Part shown: positions 34,840-42,849 of the stretch, piece after piece
How the letters are laid out: every line of letters starts with the position of its first letter
Numbering within the stretch: position 1 is the stretch's first letter
The notes under the pieces: model-generated
The model's database searches: none
What the model was told of the DNA's origin: nothing
Seen by the model: only the letters and a program-made list of their open reading frames with translations
Program-made: the position numbers and the translations under genes
Source: Nocardioides luteus
Lineage (GTDB): Bacteria > Actinomycetota > Actinomycetes > Propionibacteriales > Nocardioidaceae
DNA: 64,000 nucleotides
NCBI RefSeq assembly: GCF_000960475.2
Contig: NZ_JZDQ02000014.1
Span: 62,001 to 126,000 of the forward strand
Reading direction: 5' to 3'

Positions 34840-36124
34840 CCACGCGTACGGCTTCAGCACCCGTGCGATCCACGCCGGCAACATCCCCGACGCCGCCCAG
34901 GGCGCCCGGGCCCTGCCGATCTACCAGTCCGCCTCGTTCGTCTTCGACGACACCGCCGACGCCGCGGCGCGCTTCGCGCTGCAGAAGTACGGCAACATCT
35001 ACACCCGCGTCGGCAACCCGACCGTGGCCGCGTTCGAGGAGCGCATCGCCTCCCTGGAAGGCGGCATCGGGGCGGTCGCGACCGCGTCGGGGCTCTCCGC
35101 CGAGTTCGTCACCTTCGCCTCCCTGGCCGGCGCCGGCGACCACATCGTCGCCTCGGCCCAGCTCTACGGCGGCTCGGTCACCCAGCTCGACGTCACCCTG
35201 CGTCGCTTCGGCGTTTCCACGACCTTCGTGAGCTCGACCGACCCGGAGGCGTACGCCGCAGCCATCCGCCCCGAGACCAAGCTGCTCTTCGCCGAGACCG
35301 TCGCCAACCCGTCGGGCGACATCGCCGACCTGGCCGGGCTGGCCGACGTGGCGCACGCGCACGGGGTGCCGTTCGTGGTGGACTCGACGATCCCCACGCC
35401 CTACCTGTCGCGGCCGATCGAGTGGGGCGCCGACATCGTGGTCCACTCGGCGACCAAGTTCCTCGGCGGCCACGGGACGACGCTCGGCGGCGTGGTCGTC
35501 GAGTCCGGCCGCTTCGAGTACTCGCCCGAGCGGTTCCCGCTTTTCCACGAGCCGGTCGAGCACTACGGCGGGCTCTCGTGGTGGGGCAACTTCGGCGAGT
35601 ACGCCTTCCTCACCCGGCTCCGCGCCGAGCACCTGCGCAACGTCGGCGCGACCTTGTCGCCGCAGTCGGCATGGCAGCTCGCCCTGGGCGTCGAGACGCT
35701 GGCCCTGCGGGTCCAGCGGCACGTCGAGAACGCGCGGATCGTCGCCGAATGGCTCGATGCCGACCCCCGGGTCGAGCACGTACGCTGGGCCGGACTGCCC
35801 TCCCATCCGGACCATGCCCGGGCGCAGAAGTATCTGCCCCAGGGCCCGGGCAGCGTGTTCTCCTTCGACATCGCGGGCGGCCGGGCGGCCGGGGAGCGGT
35901 TCATCGAGTCGGTCGAGCTCGCCAGCCACCTGGCCAACATCGGCGACGCCAAGACCCTGGTCATCCACCCCGCCTCGACCACCCACCGCCAGCTCAGCGA
36001 GACGCGGCTGGCCGAGGCCGGCGTCGCCCCCGGCCTGGTGCGGATCAGCGTCGGCATCGAGGACGCCGACGACATCATCTTCGACCTCGACCAGGCGCTC
36101 ACCGCCGCCACGAAGGAACTCTGA
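34832..36124 (+). CDS. metY: O-acetylhomoserine sulfhydrylase
   Basis: A 430-residue PLP enzyme of the Cys/Met metabolism family that combines O-acetylhomoserine with sulfide to give homocysteine. The PLP lysine is in VVHSATKFLGGHGT, the phosphate contacts in TRVGNPTVAAFEERIA and VDSTIPTPYL is characteristic. TGGAG lies upstream of the ATG at 34832. It overlaps both metX and the following CoA-binding gene, so three genes form one unit. This is direct sulfhydrylation; no cystathionine route is visible nearby. Confidence 0.94.
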   Translation: MTDHAYGFSTRAIHAGNIPDAAQGARALPIYQSASFVFDDTADAAARFALQKYGNIYTRVGNPTVAAFEERIASLEGGIGAVATASGLSAEFVTFASLAGAGDHIVASAQLYGGSVTQLDVTLRRFGVSTTFVSSTDPEAYAAAIRPETKLLFAETVANPSGDIADLAGLADVAHAHGVPFVVDSTIPTPYLSRPIEWGADIVVHSATKFLGGHGTTLGGVVVESGRFEYSPERFPLFHEPVEHYGGLSWWGNFGEYAFLTRLRAEHLRNVGATLSPQSAWQLALGVETLALRVQRHVENARIVAEWLDADPRVEHVRWAGLPSHPDHARAQKYLPQGPGSVFSFDIAGGRAAGERFIESVELASHLANIGDAKTLVIHPASTTHRQLSETRLAEAGVAPGLVRISVGIEDADDIIFDLDQALTAATKEL

Positions 36125-36618
36125 TGACCATCGCGCAGATTCCCCATGAGCCGACCGCACGCGAGCGCCAGGGGCTGCTCCGAGCGGCGACGTCGATCGC
36201 GATCGTCGGCTTCTCCCCCAACACCGCCCGGTCGAGCTACTACGTGGCGACCTACCTCGCCCAGGACACCGACTTCCGGCTCTACTTCATCAACCCCAAC
36301 GCCGCCGGCCGGGAGGTGCTCGGCCGCACGGTCCACGCCAGCCTGGCCGACCTCCCGGAGACGCCCGACATCGTCGACGTCTTCCGGCGGGCGAGCGACC
36401 TGCCCGCGGTCGTCGACGAGGTGGTCGCGCTGGGCTCGCCGGTGGTCTGGTTCCAGCTCGGGCTGACCAACGACGACGCCGCGGCGACCGCGCGCGCCGC
36501 CGGGCTGACCGTCGTCCAGAACCGCTGCCTCAAGATCGAGCACGCCCGGTTCCACGGCGGCCTGCACCTGGCCGGGTTCGACACCGGCGTGATCTCGGCA
36601 CGCCGGACCGCACGGTGA
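36124..36618 (+). CDS. CoA-binding (Rossmann) domain protein
   Basis: A 164-residue protein of the YccU/CoA_binding type. The N-terminal Rossmann fold reads SIAIVGFSPNTARSSYYVAT, then INPNAAGREVLGRTVHASLA and a conserved Cys in NRCLKIEHARF. The start overlaps the metY stop (TGATG). CoA-binding proteins of this type often follow metY in actinobacteria, but what they do is not established. The Cys could carry a persulfide or bind a cofactor; that is a guess. Confidence 0.85.
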   Translation: MTIAQIPHEPTARERQGLLRAATSIAIVGFSPNTARSSYYVATYLAQDTDFRLYFINPNAAGREVLGRTVHASLADLPETPDIVDVFRRASDLPAVVDEVVALGSPVVWFQLGLTNDDAAATARAAGLTVVQNRCLKIEHARFHGGLHLAGFDTGVISARRTAR

Positions 36619-36627
36619 GATCCATCC

Positions 36628-36647
36628 TTTAGTCGAGTTATTTAGTC
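36628..36647. promoter_or_regulatory. operator-like sequence upstream of the OsmC operon
   Basis: TTTAGTC occurs at 36628-36634 and 36641-36647 with GAGTTA between. The reverse complement aligns with the metX operator-like element at 15 of 20 positions. The element lies in the 72-nt gap after the CoA-binding gene, so the OsmC genes can be transcribed separately from metXY. Confidence 0.45.
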
Positions 36648-36690
36648 TACTATCTCGTATAACCAGTCTCCTCGACCACGGAGTGTTCCC

Positions 36691-37212
36691 ATGAGCATCG
36701 ATTCCACGACACAGCTCAACGACGTCGACCTCGCCGCCGTCGGCAACCTCGTCCAGGCGATCCAGGACGACCCCGCCAAGGCGCGCACCACCTGGGCCGC
36801 CCACGTGACCTGGAAGGGCGCCTTCGCCTCCGAGGCGAAGGTCCGCTCCTTCGAGCCCACCCCGTCCGACGAGCCCGCCGGTCTCGGCGGCGGCGACACC
36901 GCCGCCAACCCCGTCGAGCAGCTTCTCGGCGCCCTGGGCAACTGCCTCGCCGTCGGCTACGCCGCCAACGCCTCGGTCGCCGGGATCGAGCTCGACGACC
37001 TGCGCATCGACCTCAAGGGCGACGTCGACCTCACCGTCTTCCTCGGCCTCGCCGAGGGCCACGCCGGCTTCGACGCGATCGACGCCGTGGTCACCATCGC
37101 GTCCGAGGCATCCCGCGAGGAGCTCGAGACGCTCCACGCCAAGGTGCTCGCCAGCTCGCCCGTGGGCCACACGCTCCGCAACGCGGTCCCGGTCAACGTC
37201 TCGCTCGCCTGA
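36691..37212 (+). CDS. OsmC family protein, copy 1
   Basis: A 173-residue OsmC/Ohr-fold protein. The peroxidatic-type Cys is in LLGALGNCLAVGYA (about residue 89). The second Cys position of classical OsmC/Ohr (usually CPV or similar) reads SSPVGHTL, so no resolving cysteine is available. Family members reduce organic hydroperoxides or act on small thiols. An operator-like element similar to that of metX lies upstream. It is followed by a second OsmC protein 49 nt downstream, then a flavoprotein. Confidence 0.87.
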   Translation: MSIDSTTQLNDVDLAAVGNLVQAIQDDPAKARTTWAAHVTWKGAFASEAKVRSFEPTPSDEPAGLGGGDTAANPVEQLLGALGNCLAVGYAANASVAGIELDDLRIDLKGDVDLTVFLGLAEGHAGFDAIDAVVTIASEASREELETLHAKVLASSPVGHTLRNAVPVNVSLA

Positions 37213-37261
37213 CCACGGTCCCCACACCCCCATCCGCATCCATCGAAACGAGGAACCACCG

Positions 37262-37816
37262 ATGACAGAGACCACTGTCGACAACGGCGTCAACGTCGAG
37301 GCCCTGCTCGGCGCGCGCGCCGCCCTCCAGGAGACCCCGGAGGCCGCCAAGTTCACCTGGCGCGCCACCAACACCTGGGTGAAGGGCACCCACTCCAAGA
37401 GCAAGGTCGAGGGCTTCTTCGGCCTCGGCGAGGAGCAGGAGGCCGGGCGCTCCTTCGAGTCCGACGGCGACCACCCGCCGCAGTTCGCCGCCGACAACCA
37501 AGGCCCCACGCCGGTCGAGACCGTCCTGGTCGCCCTCGGCGGCTGCCTGACCGCCGGCGTCGCCGCCGTCGCCCAGCAGCGCGGCATCCAGCTCAACTCG
37601 GTCACCGCGACCATCGAGGGTGACCACGACATCCGCGGCATCCTCGGCGCCGACGCCGACGTACGCAACGGCTTCACCGGCGTCCGCGTGAACTACTCGA
37701 TCGACGCCGACGCCTCCCCCGAGGACATCGAGGCGCTGGTCGCGCAGTCGCAGAAGCGCTCGGCCGTCTTCGACATCCTCACCAACCCGACCGCGGTCAG
37801 CGTCTCGGTCTCGTGA
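37262..37816 (+). CDS. OsmC family protein, copy 2
   Basis: A 184-residue OsmC-fold protein. The conserved Cys lies in LVALGGCLTAGVA; the second Cys site reads KRSAVFDIL. The N-terminal region (FTWRATNTWVKGTHSKSK, then FFGLGEEQE) differs from copy 1, so the two are not a recent duplication but two OsmC subfamilies side by side. GAGGAACC precedes the ATG. The stop and the next start overlap (TGATG), coupling it to the FAD-dependent oxygenase. Confidence 0.87.
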   Translation: MTETTVDNGVNVEALLGARAALQETPEAAKFTWRATNTWVKGTHSKSKVEGFFGLGEEQEAGRSFESDGDHPPQFAADNQGPTPVETVLVALGGCLTAGVAAVAQQRGIQLNSVTATIEGDHDIRGILGADADVRNGFTGVRVNYSIDADASPEDIEALVAQSQKRSAVFDILTNPTAVSVSVS

Positions 37817-39057
37817 TGACGAGTGTCCCGTCTCGCCGCACCACGGTCGCGGTGATCGGGGCGGGGCACAGTGGCCTCGCAGTGAGCCACCGACTCGGTG
37901 CCGAGGGGATCGACCATGTCGTCCTCGAGCGCGGGCAGGTCGCTCACTCGTGGCGTACGCAGCGCTGGGACTCGCTCCGCCTCCTCACCCCGGGCTGGAT
38001 GAACCGGCTGCCCGGGCTCGGCGACCCGCTGCTCGGCCCCGCCGAGGCCGACGAGTTCCTCACCGCCGCGCAGGTCGCCTCGCTCGTCGCCGGCTACGCC
38101 GACGTGATCGCGGCACCGGTGCACGAGAACGTCGAGGTCCACCGCGTCTCCCCCGGTCCGAACGGCTACCTCGTCGAGACCTCCGCGGGTCCCTGGTCGG
38201 CCGAGCACGTCGTGCTCGCCACCGGTTCCGTACGCGGCGTGCTGCCCGCCCTGGCCGCCGAGCTGCCGCCCGGTCTGCCGTCGGTGCACGCCATCGACTA
38301 CCGGCGTCCCTCCCAGCTGCCACCCGGCGGCGTGCTGGTCGTCGGGGCGGCCGCGAGCGGCGTACAGATCGCGGCGGAGCTGCAGGCCTCGGGCCGCCAG
38401 GTCACCCTCGCGGTCGGCGAGCACGTCCGGGTGCCGCGCCGCTACCGAGGCCGTGACATCTTCGCCTGGATCGAGGAGGCCGGCATCCTCGACGAGCGCT
38501 GGGACGAGCTCGACGACATCACCCGTGCCCGGCGACTCTCCTCGTTCCAGCTCGTCGGCGGCACCACCACGCTCGACCTCAACACGCTGCAGGAGGCGGG
38601 CGTCCGGGTGGTCGGCAAGCTGGCCGGGCTGCGCGACGGCGCCGCGCTCTTCTCGGGCTCGCTGGCCAACATGGCGGCGCTGGCCGACCTCAAGGCCAAC
38701 CGGCTCCTGAGCGGCATCGACCAGACCTTCGGCGGCTCCGGCGAGCGGCTCGAGCCGACCCGGGTCCCCGAGCCGCTGCTGTCGCTCTCGCTGACCTCCG
38801 GCGAGATCGGCTCGGTCGTCTGGGCGACCGGCATCAAGCCCGACCACGCTTTCCTCGACGCCGACGTCTTCGACCGCAAGGGCGCGATCCGCCACGACGG
38901 CGGCGTCACCGACCTCCCCGGCCTCTACGTCACCGGCCTCCCGGTCCTCCGCCGCCGCCGATCGACCTACATCGACGGGGCCCGCGACGACTCCGCCGAC
39001 CTGGTCGCCCACCTCTCCCAACGCCTGGCCTCCCCCACCCGCCGCACCGCCGGCTGA
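37816..39057 (+). CDS. FAD/NAD(P)-dependent flavoprotein monooxygenase
   Basis: A 413-residue flavoprotein with two Rossmann motifs: TVAVIGAGHSGLAVSHRL near residue 10 and LVVGAAASGVQIAAEL near 175. HSWRTQRWDSLRLLTPGW is typical of flavin monooxygenases of the CzcO/FMO type. It probably oxidises a small nucleophile, perhaps an organosulfur compound given the neighbours. The ATG at 37816 overlaps the OsmC stop; a GTG at 37813 is possible. It closes the sulfur gene run and is convergent with the TetR gene. Confidence 0.87.
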   Translation: MTSVPSRRTTVAVIGAGHSGLAVSHRLGAEGIDHVVLERGQVAHSWRTQRWDSLRLLTPGWMNRLPGLGDPLLGPAEADEFLTAAQVASLVAGYADVIAAPVHENVEVHRVSPGPNGYLVETSAGPWSAEHVVLATGSVRGVLPALAAELPPGLPSVHAIDYRRPSQLPPGGVLVVGAAASGVQIAAELQASGRQVTLAVGEHVRVPRRYRGRDIFAWIEEAGILDERWDELDDITRARRLSSFQLVGGTTTLDLNTLQEAGVRVVGKLAGLRDGAALFSGSLANMAALADLKANRLLSGIDQTFGGSGERLEPTRVPEPLLSLSLTSGEIGSVVWATGIKPDHAFLDADVFDRKGAIRHDGGVTDLPGLYVTGLPVLRRRRSTYIDGARDDSADLVAHLSQRLASPTRRTAG

Positions 39058-39067
39058 CCCACCCCAG

Positions 39068-39160
39068 ACGCCGAGTCGGCTCGTTCTGACTCAGATCAAC
39101 GCCGAGTCGGCTCGTCATGACGAGCCGACTCGGCGGCGTCTTCTGTCAGGACGAGCCGGC
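39068..39160. repeat. palindromic repeats, family A, locus 3 (perfect 36-bp palindrome)
   Basis: Two forward units start 31 nt apart (39070 and 39101) with core GCCGAGTCGGCTCGT. The second unit merges with its inverted copy into a perfect 36-bp palindrome at 39100-39135. A further degenerate copy abuts the TetR stop. The array lies between two convergent gene ends and probably terminates both. Confidence 0.75.
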
Positions 39161-39164
39161 TCGG

Positions 39165-39935
39165 CTAGCGGCCGACGTGCGCGAGGACGCCGTCGATGAT
39201 CCGGGCCAGCCCGTAGTCGAGCTCGCGCGCAGGGTCGGTGGCGGCCTGGTAGGCCTCGCCTGCAGCGGTGCCGACCCGCGCTGCCAGCGGATAGTCGCTG
39301 CCCTCCATGACCTCGTTGAGCGTCTCGTAGTTGGCGGCCCACCACTGCGACTCGGTCATCCCGGTGACCTGCTCGGCACGGCGTTTCATCAGCTCGCTGC
39401 GGGCGATGTTGCCGGCGAACCCGACCAGCACGGCGACCGTCTGGTCCATCTCCAGATCGGTCAGCCCGAGGCCGTCGACGGCGCGCAGCTGCCACTCGTA
39501 GCGGTCGCTCATGTTGGGCCCTAGCCAGGGGCGTACGTCCTGCACCTCGAGCAGCCAGGGGTGGGCCCGCAGCTCGTCGTGCTGGAGGTTGGCGACCAGC
39601 TCGAGACGCTTGCGCGGGTCCTCGGGGAGGTCGGGCAGCTCGGTGCGGCCGGTCACCTGGTCGGCCATGAGCACCAGCAGCGCGTCGCGGTTGGGCACAT
39701 AGGAGTAGAGCGTCATGGCCCCCAGACCGAATCGCTGGGCGATCGCGCGCATCGTCACCGCGGCCAGGCCCTCGGCGTCGGCGAGGTCGATCGCGGCGTC
39801 GACGATCTCGTCGACGCTCACCTTCTGCTTCGGCCCCCGCTTCGCCTTCGGCTCCTCGCGCGCCCCGGTCCGATGGCGCCAGAGCAGGCGCAGGGACGGG
39901 TCCGACTGGTCTCTCTGCTCCGGCACGTGGCTCAT
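39165..39935 (-). CDS. TetR/AcrR family repressor
   Basis: A 256-residue TetR-type regulator. The DNA-binding domain is around residues 45-95 (VDEIVDAAIDLADAEGLAAV, then MRAIAQRFGLGAMTLYSYVP), preceded by a basic tail. The C-terminal domain binds an effector. GGGGGAGG lies 6 nt before the ATG. It is divergent from a deazaflavin-type reductase and an ABC exporter, and two 17-bp palindromes (TTCGTAC-N3-GTACGAA type) in the shared 99-nt region are its likely operators. Confidence 0.92.
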   Translation of the reverse strand: MSHVPEQRDQSDPSLRLLWRHRTGAREEPKAKRGPKQKVSVDEIVDAAIDLADAEGLAAVTMRAIAQRFGLGAMTLYSYVPNRDALLVLMADQVTGRTELPDLPEDPRKRLELVANLQHDELRAHPWLLEVQDVRPWLGPNMSDRYEWQLRAVDGLGLTDLEMDQTVAVLVGFAGNIARSELMKRRAEQVTGMTESQWWAANYETLNEVMEGSDYPLAARVGTAAGEAYQAATDPARELDYGLARIIDGVLAHVGR

Positions 39936-39956
39936 CGTAACCTCCCCCGAAAGAAT

Positions 39957-39973
39957 TTCGTACGCCGTACGGA
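39957..39973. promoter_or_regulatory. TetR operator 1
   Basis: TTCGTAC, GCC, GTACGGA: a 17-bp dyad with one mismatch at its right end. It lies 22 nt upstream of the tetR start codon, where binding would repress tetR itself. Confidence 0.75.
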
Positions 39974-40002
39974 ACAAATGCTACAGTCGCTCCGTTGTCA
40001 TC

Positions 40003-40019
40003 TTCGTACAGCGTACGAA
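40003..40019. promoter_or_regulatory. TetR operator 2
   Basis: TTCGTAC, AGC, GTACGAA: a perfect dyad of 7-bp arms around 3 nt. It ends 15 nt before the reductase start, between the probable promoter and the Shine-Dalgarno TTGGAGGAAC. The two operator centres are 46 bp apart. Confidence 0.8.
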
Positions 40020-40034
40020 ATTGGAGGAACGTGC

Positions 40035-40490
40035 ATGCCGAACGATGCGAGACCGGTGCCGCCGCGCTGGCTCAAGCCGATGAACAAGGTCTTCATGACC
40101 CTGTCGAGGACCGGGCTCGGGATGAAAGAGCTGCCCGTGCTCACCGTGCCGGGCCGCACCAGCGGCAAGCCCCGCAGCACCCCGCTCTCGGTACTGGACC
40201 TGGACGGGCGGCGCTACCTGCTCGAGGGTTTCCCGGGGGCCGACTGGGCCCGCAACGTACGCGCCGCCTCCGGGCGTGCGACGCTCCGCGTCGGGCGGAC
40301 CACCGAGGAGGTCCACCTCGTCGAGGTCGACGGGGACGAGGCCCTGAACGTGCTCCGGCTGTGGCCGGAACGGATGGCGGACGGGGCGAAGATCATGCTG
40401 GACGCCGGAGTGGTCACCGCGGTGACGCCGGAGGCCTTCGAGGCGGTCGCCGGACGCTGTGGCGTCTTCCGGATCGAGGTGGGCCGATGA
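40035..40490 (+). CDS. deazaflavin (F420)-dependent nitroreductase-family protein
   Basis: A 151-residue split-barrel protein of the Ddn-like family, which uses F420H2 in actinobacteria. The motif VPGRTSGKPRSTPLSV (about residues 37-52) and the LLEGFPGADWARNVRAA stretch match. F420-dependent reductases of this class can detoxify or modify aromatic compounds. TTGGAGGAAC lies before the ATG. It overlaps the ABC ATPase gene by 4 nt (ATGA) and is under the TetR operators. The likely role is modification of the same compound that the ABC transporter exports. Confidence 0.87.
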   Translation: MPNDARPVPPRWLKPMNKVFMTLSRTGLGMKELPVLTVPGRTSGKPRSTPLSVLDLDGRRYLLEGFPGADWARNVRAASGRATLRVGRTTEEVHLVEVDGDEALNVLRLWPERMADGAKIMLDAGVVTAVTPEAFEAVAGRCGVFRIEVGR

Positions 40491-41431
40491 CGTCGACTCC
40501 CCTGTCCGCGCGCCACGTGCGCAAGCGCTACCGCGACACCCAGGCGCTCGACGGCCTCGACCTCGAGGTCACGACCGGCACCGTTCACGCCCTGCTCGGG
40601 CCCAACGGAGCCGGCAAGTCCACCGCGGTGAACGTCTTCGCGACGCTCACCCGGCCCGATGCCGGTGAGGTGCGCGTCGGCGGTCACGATGCCGTACGCC
40701 ACCCTGCCCGGGTCCGCTCCGCGATCGGCCTGGTCGGGCAGAGCGCCGCGCTCGACGAGGCCCTCCACGGCCGGGAGAACCTGGTGATGTTCGGCCGCCT
40801 GCACGGCCTCTCGAAGACCTCTGCCGTACGCCGCGCCGGCGAGCTCCTCGACGCCTTCGGCCTTGCCGAGGCAGGCGACCGGAAGGTCTCGGGCTACTCC
40901 GGCGGGATGCGGCGCCGGCTCGACATCGCCGCCGGCCTGGTCACCCGCCCACAGCTCCTCTTCCTCGACGAGCCGACCACCGGGCTGGACCCGCGCGCCC
41001 GGCACGAGGTCTGGGAGATGGTGCGGCAGGTGGTTGCCGACGGCACGACGGTGCTGCTGACCACGCAGTACCTCGACGAGGCCGACCAGCTCGCCGACAT
41101 GGTCACCGTGCTCGGCGCCGGCCGGGTGATCGCCGAGGGCACCCCGTCGGCGCTCAAGAGCGATCTGGGCGGCGACCGCGTCATCATCACCGCGTCCCGG
41201 CCCGACGACCTCGCCCGGATGACCGGCGTCCTCGGCTCGGCGGCCGCCGTCGATCCCGACCGGCTCGAGGTCACCGTCGAGGCCGGCCCGGCCGGCGGCG
41301 GCGCCGCCGTCGTCGAGGCCGTACGCAGCCTCGACTCCGCAGGCATCACGGTCGACGACGTGCTGCTGCGCAGACCGACGCTCGACGAGGTGTTCCTGCA
41401 CCTGACCGCACCCGAAGGAGCCGCCCGATGA
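40487..41431 (+). CDS. ABC transporter ATP-binding protein, DrrA-type exporter
   Basis: A 314-residue ATPase with Walker A LLGPNGAGKST, signature YSGGMRRRL and Walker B LLFLDEPTTGLDP. A C-terminal extension of about 90 residues ends RRPTLDEVFLHLT, typical of daunorubicin-resistance DrrA proteins. It couples to the permease encoded next, with a 4-nt overlap (ATGA). The operon is controlled by the divergent TetR. Export of a hydrophobic drug or lipid is the family role; the substrate here is unknown. Confidence 0.93.
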   Translation: MTSTPLSARHVRKRYRDTQALDGLDLEVTTGTVHALLGPNGAGKSTAVNVFATLTRPDAGEVRVGGHDAVRHPARVRSAIGLVGQSAALDEALHGRENLVMFGRLHGLSKTSAVRRAGELLDAFGLAEAGDRKVSGYSGGMRRRLDIAAGLVTRPQLLFLDEPTTGLDPRARHEVWEMVRQVVADGTTVLLTTQYLDEADQLADMVTVLGAGRVIAEGTPSALKSDLGGDRVIITASRPDDLARMTGVLGSAAAVDPDRLEVTVEAGPAGGGAAVVEAVRSLDSAGITVDDVLLRRPTLDEVFLHLTAPEGAAR

Positions 41432-42228
41432 CTGATCTAACCCCAGGACTCACCTCCACCCTGCGACAGACCTGGGTGATCACGCTCCGCGACCTCAAGC
41501 ACTGGCAGCGCGAGCCGTGGGGGCCGGTGTTCGGCATCCTGTTCGCGATCATGATGCTGCTGATCTTCGGCTACCTGTTCGGCGGTGCGATCGAGATGCC
41601 GGGCGGCGGGACCTACCTGCCCTATCTGCTCCCCGGCGTGCTCGCGCTGACGATGATGTTCGGGATCGACGGCACCATGGCCGTGGTCACCGAGGACACC
41701 AAGCGCGGGGTCACCGACCGATTCCGGTCGCTGCCGATGAGCGGCCTCGCGGTGCCACTGGGACGGGCGGTCGCCGACCTCGGCAACTCGGCGGTCCAGC
41801 TGGGCGTACTCATGCTCGGCGGGCTGCTGATCGGCTGGCGGATCGAGGGCTCGTTCCTCGAGGCGGCCGTTGCGGTCGGGCTCCTGCTGTGGCTGCGACT
41901 GGCGATGCTGTGGCTCGGCATCTTCCTCGGGCTCACCCTGCGGATGGAGGGCGCCCTGACGATGGTGCAGGTGCTGGTGTGGCCGCTGGGATTCTGCTCG
42001 AGCCTGTTCGTCTCGCCCGAGACGATGCCCGGATGGCTCGGCTTCCTGGCCGCGTGGAACCCGGTCTCGGCGACCGCGACCGCCTGCCGCGACCTCTTCG
42101 GCAACCCGACCGGGATCACCTCCGGGATGCTCGCCGACCACGCCGTGCTCGTGGCACTGGCCTGGCCGGCGGTCCTGCTGGCGGTCTTCGTGCCGCTCTC
42201 GGTGCGCGCGTTCCGGCGCCTCGGCTGA
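41428..42228 (+). CDS. ABC-2 type exporter permease (DrrB-like)
   Basis: A 266-residue membrane protein with six hydrophobic helices, the ABC-2 permease pattern. Typical landmarks are DLKHWQREPWGPVFG near the start, GTMAVVTEDTKRGVTDRFRS in the first cytoplasmic loop and PEYMPGW-like PETMPGWLGF before the last helices. It pairs with the DrrA-type ATPase upstream (4-nt overlap). It is the last gene of the reductase-ABC operon, ending just before a strong hairpin terminator. Confidence 0.93.
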   Translation: MTDLTPGLTSTLRQTWVITLRDLKHWQREPWGPVFGILFAIMMLLIFGYLFGGAIEMPGGGTYLPYLLPGVLALTMMFGIDGTMAVVTEDTKRGVTDRFRSLPMSGLAVPLGRAVADLGNSAVQLGVLMLGGLLIGWRIEGSFLEAAVAVGLLLWLRLAMLWLGIFLGLTLRMEGALTMVQVLVWPLGFCSSLFVSPETMPGWLGFLAAWNPVSATATACRDLFGNPTGITSGMLADHAVLVALAWPAVLLAVFVPLSVRAFRRLG

Positions 42229-42237
42229 AAAGGAGGA

Positions 42238-42273
42238 ACGGGCCCGGGAAGGGCGATGCCTTCCCGGGCCCGT
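42238..42273. terminator. bidirectional hairpin terminator after the ABC permease
   Basis: ACGGGCCCGGGAAGG (42238-42252) and its exact complement (42259-42273) form a 15-bp GC-rich stem with a 6-nt loop. It lies between two convergent gene ends. No T-run follows on the plus strand. Confidence 0.85.
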
Positions 42274-42291
42274 CGGCGGATGGATGTGGGG

Positions 42292-42768
42292 TCAGGCCGT
42301 GGCCGGCTCGAGGCCGTCGGCCTTCTCTGGGGTCTTCCCCTTCGGGGGGACGACTGCACGGGTCAACGACCCGAGCGCGAAGGCGACGAACAGCAGCACC
42401 ACGCCCAGGCCCGCGACCAGCGCCGAGAGCCCGAACGCGGTGACCGCGGTCAGCAGCGAGGCGCGTACGAACGACGACTCCGCCGCGACCGCGCGGATCG
42501 GGTCCTTCTGGTCCAGCTCGGCGTACGTCTTGCCGTTGGTGATCCCCAGGGCATGCTTCTCGACGGTGGCCGCCTGCGAGTAGGCAGAGAACGGCCCGTC
42601 GACCGTGTCTCCGGCGAGGAACGAGGCGTCGTCGGCGACGGTGATCCCCTGCGCCTTCAGCTGGGTGTGGGCCAGGTAGTAGCTGGCAGCGCCACTGGCG
42701 ATGAACAGGAGGCCGAACAGCCCGATCAGGGGGCTCAGCAGCTTCGCGATCCGAGGTTTGCGGGTCAT
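42292..42768 (-). CDS. small membrane protein of unknown function
   Basis: A 158-residue protein with hydrophobic segments at about 12-30 and 105-135 and an extracytoplasmic middle (ADDASFLAGDTVDGPFSAYS, then GITNGKTYAELDQKDPIRAV). I do not recognise the family. Similar proteins in actinobacteria have carried the misleading label LigA-like dioxygenase, for which there is no support here. A half-match to an IdeR/DtxR iron box lies just upstream of the ATG (42774-42788). Confidence 0.7.
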   Translation of the reverse strand: MTRKPRIAKLLSPLIGLFGLLFIASGAASYYLAHTQLKAQGITVADDASFLAGDTVDGPFSAYSQAATVEKHALGITNGKTYAELDQKDPIRAVAAESSFVRASLLTAVTAFGLSALVAGLGVVLLFVAFALGSLTRAVVPPKGKTPEKADGLEPATA

Positions 42769-42849
42769 GCCGACTAAGGCTCACCTAACCTGGCCCCGCA
42801 GGGAAGCCCTGGCGGGTGTGATCTTCGCCCTGTGCGCGCCCCGGCACCG

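Noticed and set aside
42292..42768. LigA-like aromatic ring-opening dioxygenase
   Set aside because: No metal-binding or dioxygenase motif; it is a two-helix membrane protein.
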